From contig NC_079332.1 of the NCBI RefSeq assembly GCF_029931775.1, forward strand, positions 19,227,803-19,291,802: a stretch of 64,000 bases of DNA, written 5' to 3'. This DNA is from Euleptes europaea (Eukaryota > Chordata > Lepidosauria > Squamata > Sphaerodactylidae). Positions 63,479-64,000 of this stretch are shown piece by piece. The translations under genes and the position numbers were made by a program. Under the pieces are notes generated by a model. It searched no databases. It worked only from the letters and a program-made list of their open reading frames with translations, and had not been told where the DNA came from. How positions within the stretch are numbered: position 1 is the first letter of the stretch; each line of letters begins with the position of its first letter.

Positions 63479-64000
63479 CATAGAATAGAATCATAGAGTT
63501 GGAAGGGACCACCAGGGTAATCTAGTCCAACCCCCTGCACAGTGCAGGAAATTCAGAACTACCTCCCCCTCCCCACACCCCAGTGCCCCCTACTCCAGCC
63601 CAGAAGATGGCGAAGACGCCCTCCTTCTCATCATCTGCCTAAGGTCACAGAATCAGCATTGCTGACAGATGGCCACCTAGCCTCTGCTTAAAAACCTCCA
63701 GGGAAGGAGAGCTCGCCACCTCCCGAGGAAGCCTGTTCCACTGGGGAACCGCTCTGTTAGGAAGTTCTTCCTAACATCTAGACAGAAGCTCTTTGGATTT
63801 AATTTCAACCCGTTGGTTCTGGTCTGACCTTCTGGGGCAACAGAAAACAACTCGGCACCCTCCTCGGTATGACAGCCCTTCAAGTACTTGAAGATGGTCA
63901 TCATGTCCCCTCTCAGTCTTCTCCTCTTCAGGCTAAACATACCCAGCTCCTTCAACCTTTCCTCATAGGACTTGGTCTCCAGACCCCTCACCATCTTTGT
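63479..64000 (-). mobile_element. CR1 LINE 3' end, reverse, cut by window edge
   Basis: Complement of the CR1 3' end. AGAATCATAGAGTTGGAAGG starts the 3'UTR, and the minus reading [20 protein letters not shown] through LRGDMMTIFKYLKGCHTEEG is open over about 105 codons, the best preserved CR1 copy here. Confidence 0.9.

Noticed and set aside
33417-64000. VASN nested in CORO7
   Set aside because: No long leucine-rich-repeat frame on either strand in any CORO7 intron seen here.

Overview
The window is vertebrate nuclear DNA, most likely from a squamate reptile (gecko-like). Genes are split by GT-AG introns and there are CpG islands at promoters. The interspersed repeats are CR1 and L2-type LINEs, several tRNA-headed SINE families, hAT DNA transposons and solo LTRs. 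The species call is inferred from repeat style, not from a database match.

Four protein-coding genes were rebuilt exon by exon, with every splice phase checked. CDIP1 (+, CDS 2509-4583, 4 coding exons, 200 aa) encodes a LITAF-domain apoptosis protein. HMOX2 (-, CDS 12318-7306, 5 coding exons, 313 aa) encodes heme oxygenase 2. DNAJA3/Tid1 (-, CDS 28358-17463, 11 coding exons, 465 aa) encodes a mitochondrial DnaJ co-chaperone. CORO7 (+, from 33357, 9 coding exons, first 262 residues) encodes a tandem beta-propeller coronin and runs off the right edge. As I know the human 16p13.3 map, it reads CORO7-DNAJA3-NMRAL1-HMOX2-CDIP1. The window shows the same order and relative orientations, read from the other end, but with no recognisable NMRAL1 between HMOX2 and DNAJA3.

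Layout: 1-2.5 kb, CDIP1 upstream DNA with an inverted SINE pair; 2.5-5.84 kb, CDIP1; 6.8-13.1 kb, HMOX2, tail to tail with CDIP1 and starting in a CpG island; 13.2-13.5 kb, a tandem array of CTCF-like motifs; 14.2-15.0 kb, a CR1 fragment; about 15.2-28.4 kb, DNAJA3, whose intron 2 is an AT-rich island holding a 1.1 kb hAT element; 28.4-33.3 kb, the divergent DNAJA3/CORO7 intergenic region with a solo LTR inside a SINE; 33.3-64 kb, CORO7, whose introns are full of SINEs, LINEs, a hAT MITE and an L2 LINE carrying a nested LINE.

The genes are not a pathway. They are a conserved synteny block of housekeeping-type genes acting in endolysosome/apoptosis, ER heme breakdown, mitochondrial protein folding and Golgi/actin function. 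I found no operon-like, CRISPR-like or otherwise new multi-gene system. The most interesting signals are regulatory (the CTCF-like array and the NRF-1 sites at the DNAJA3 start) and transposon archaeology with clear target-site duplications.
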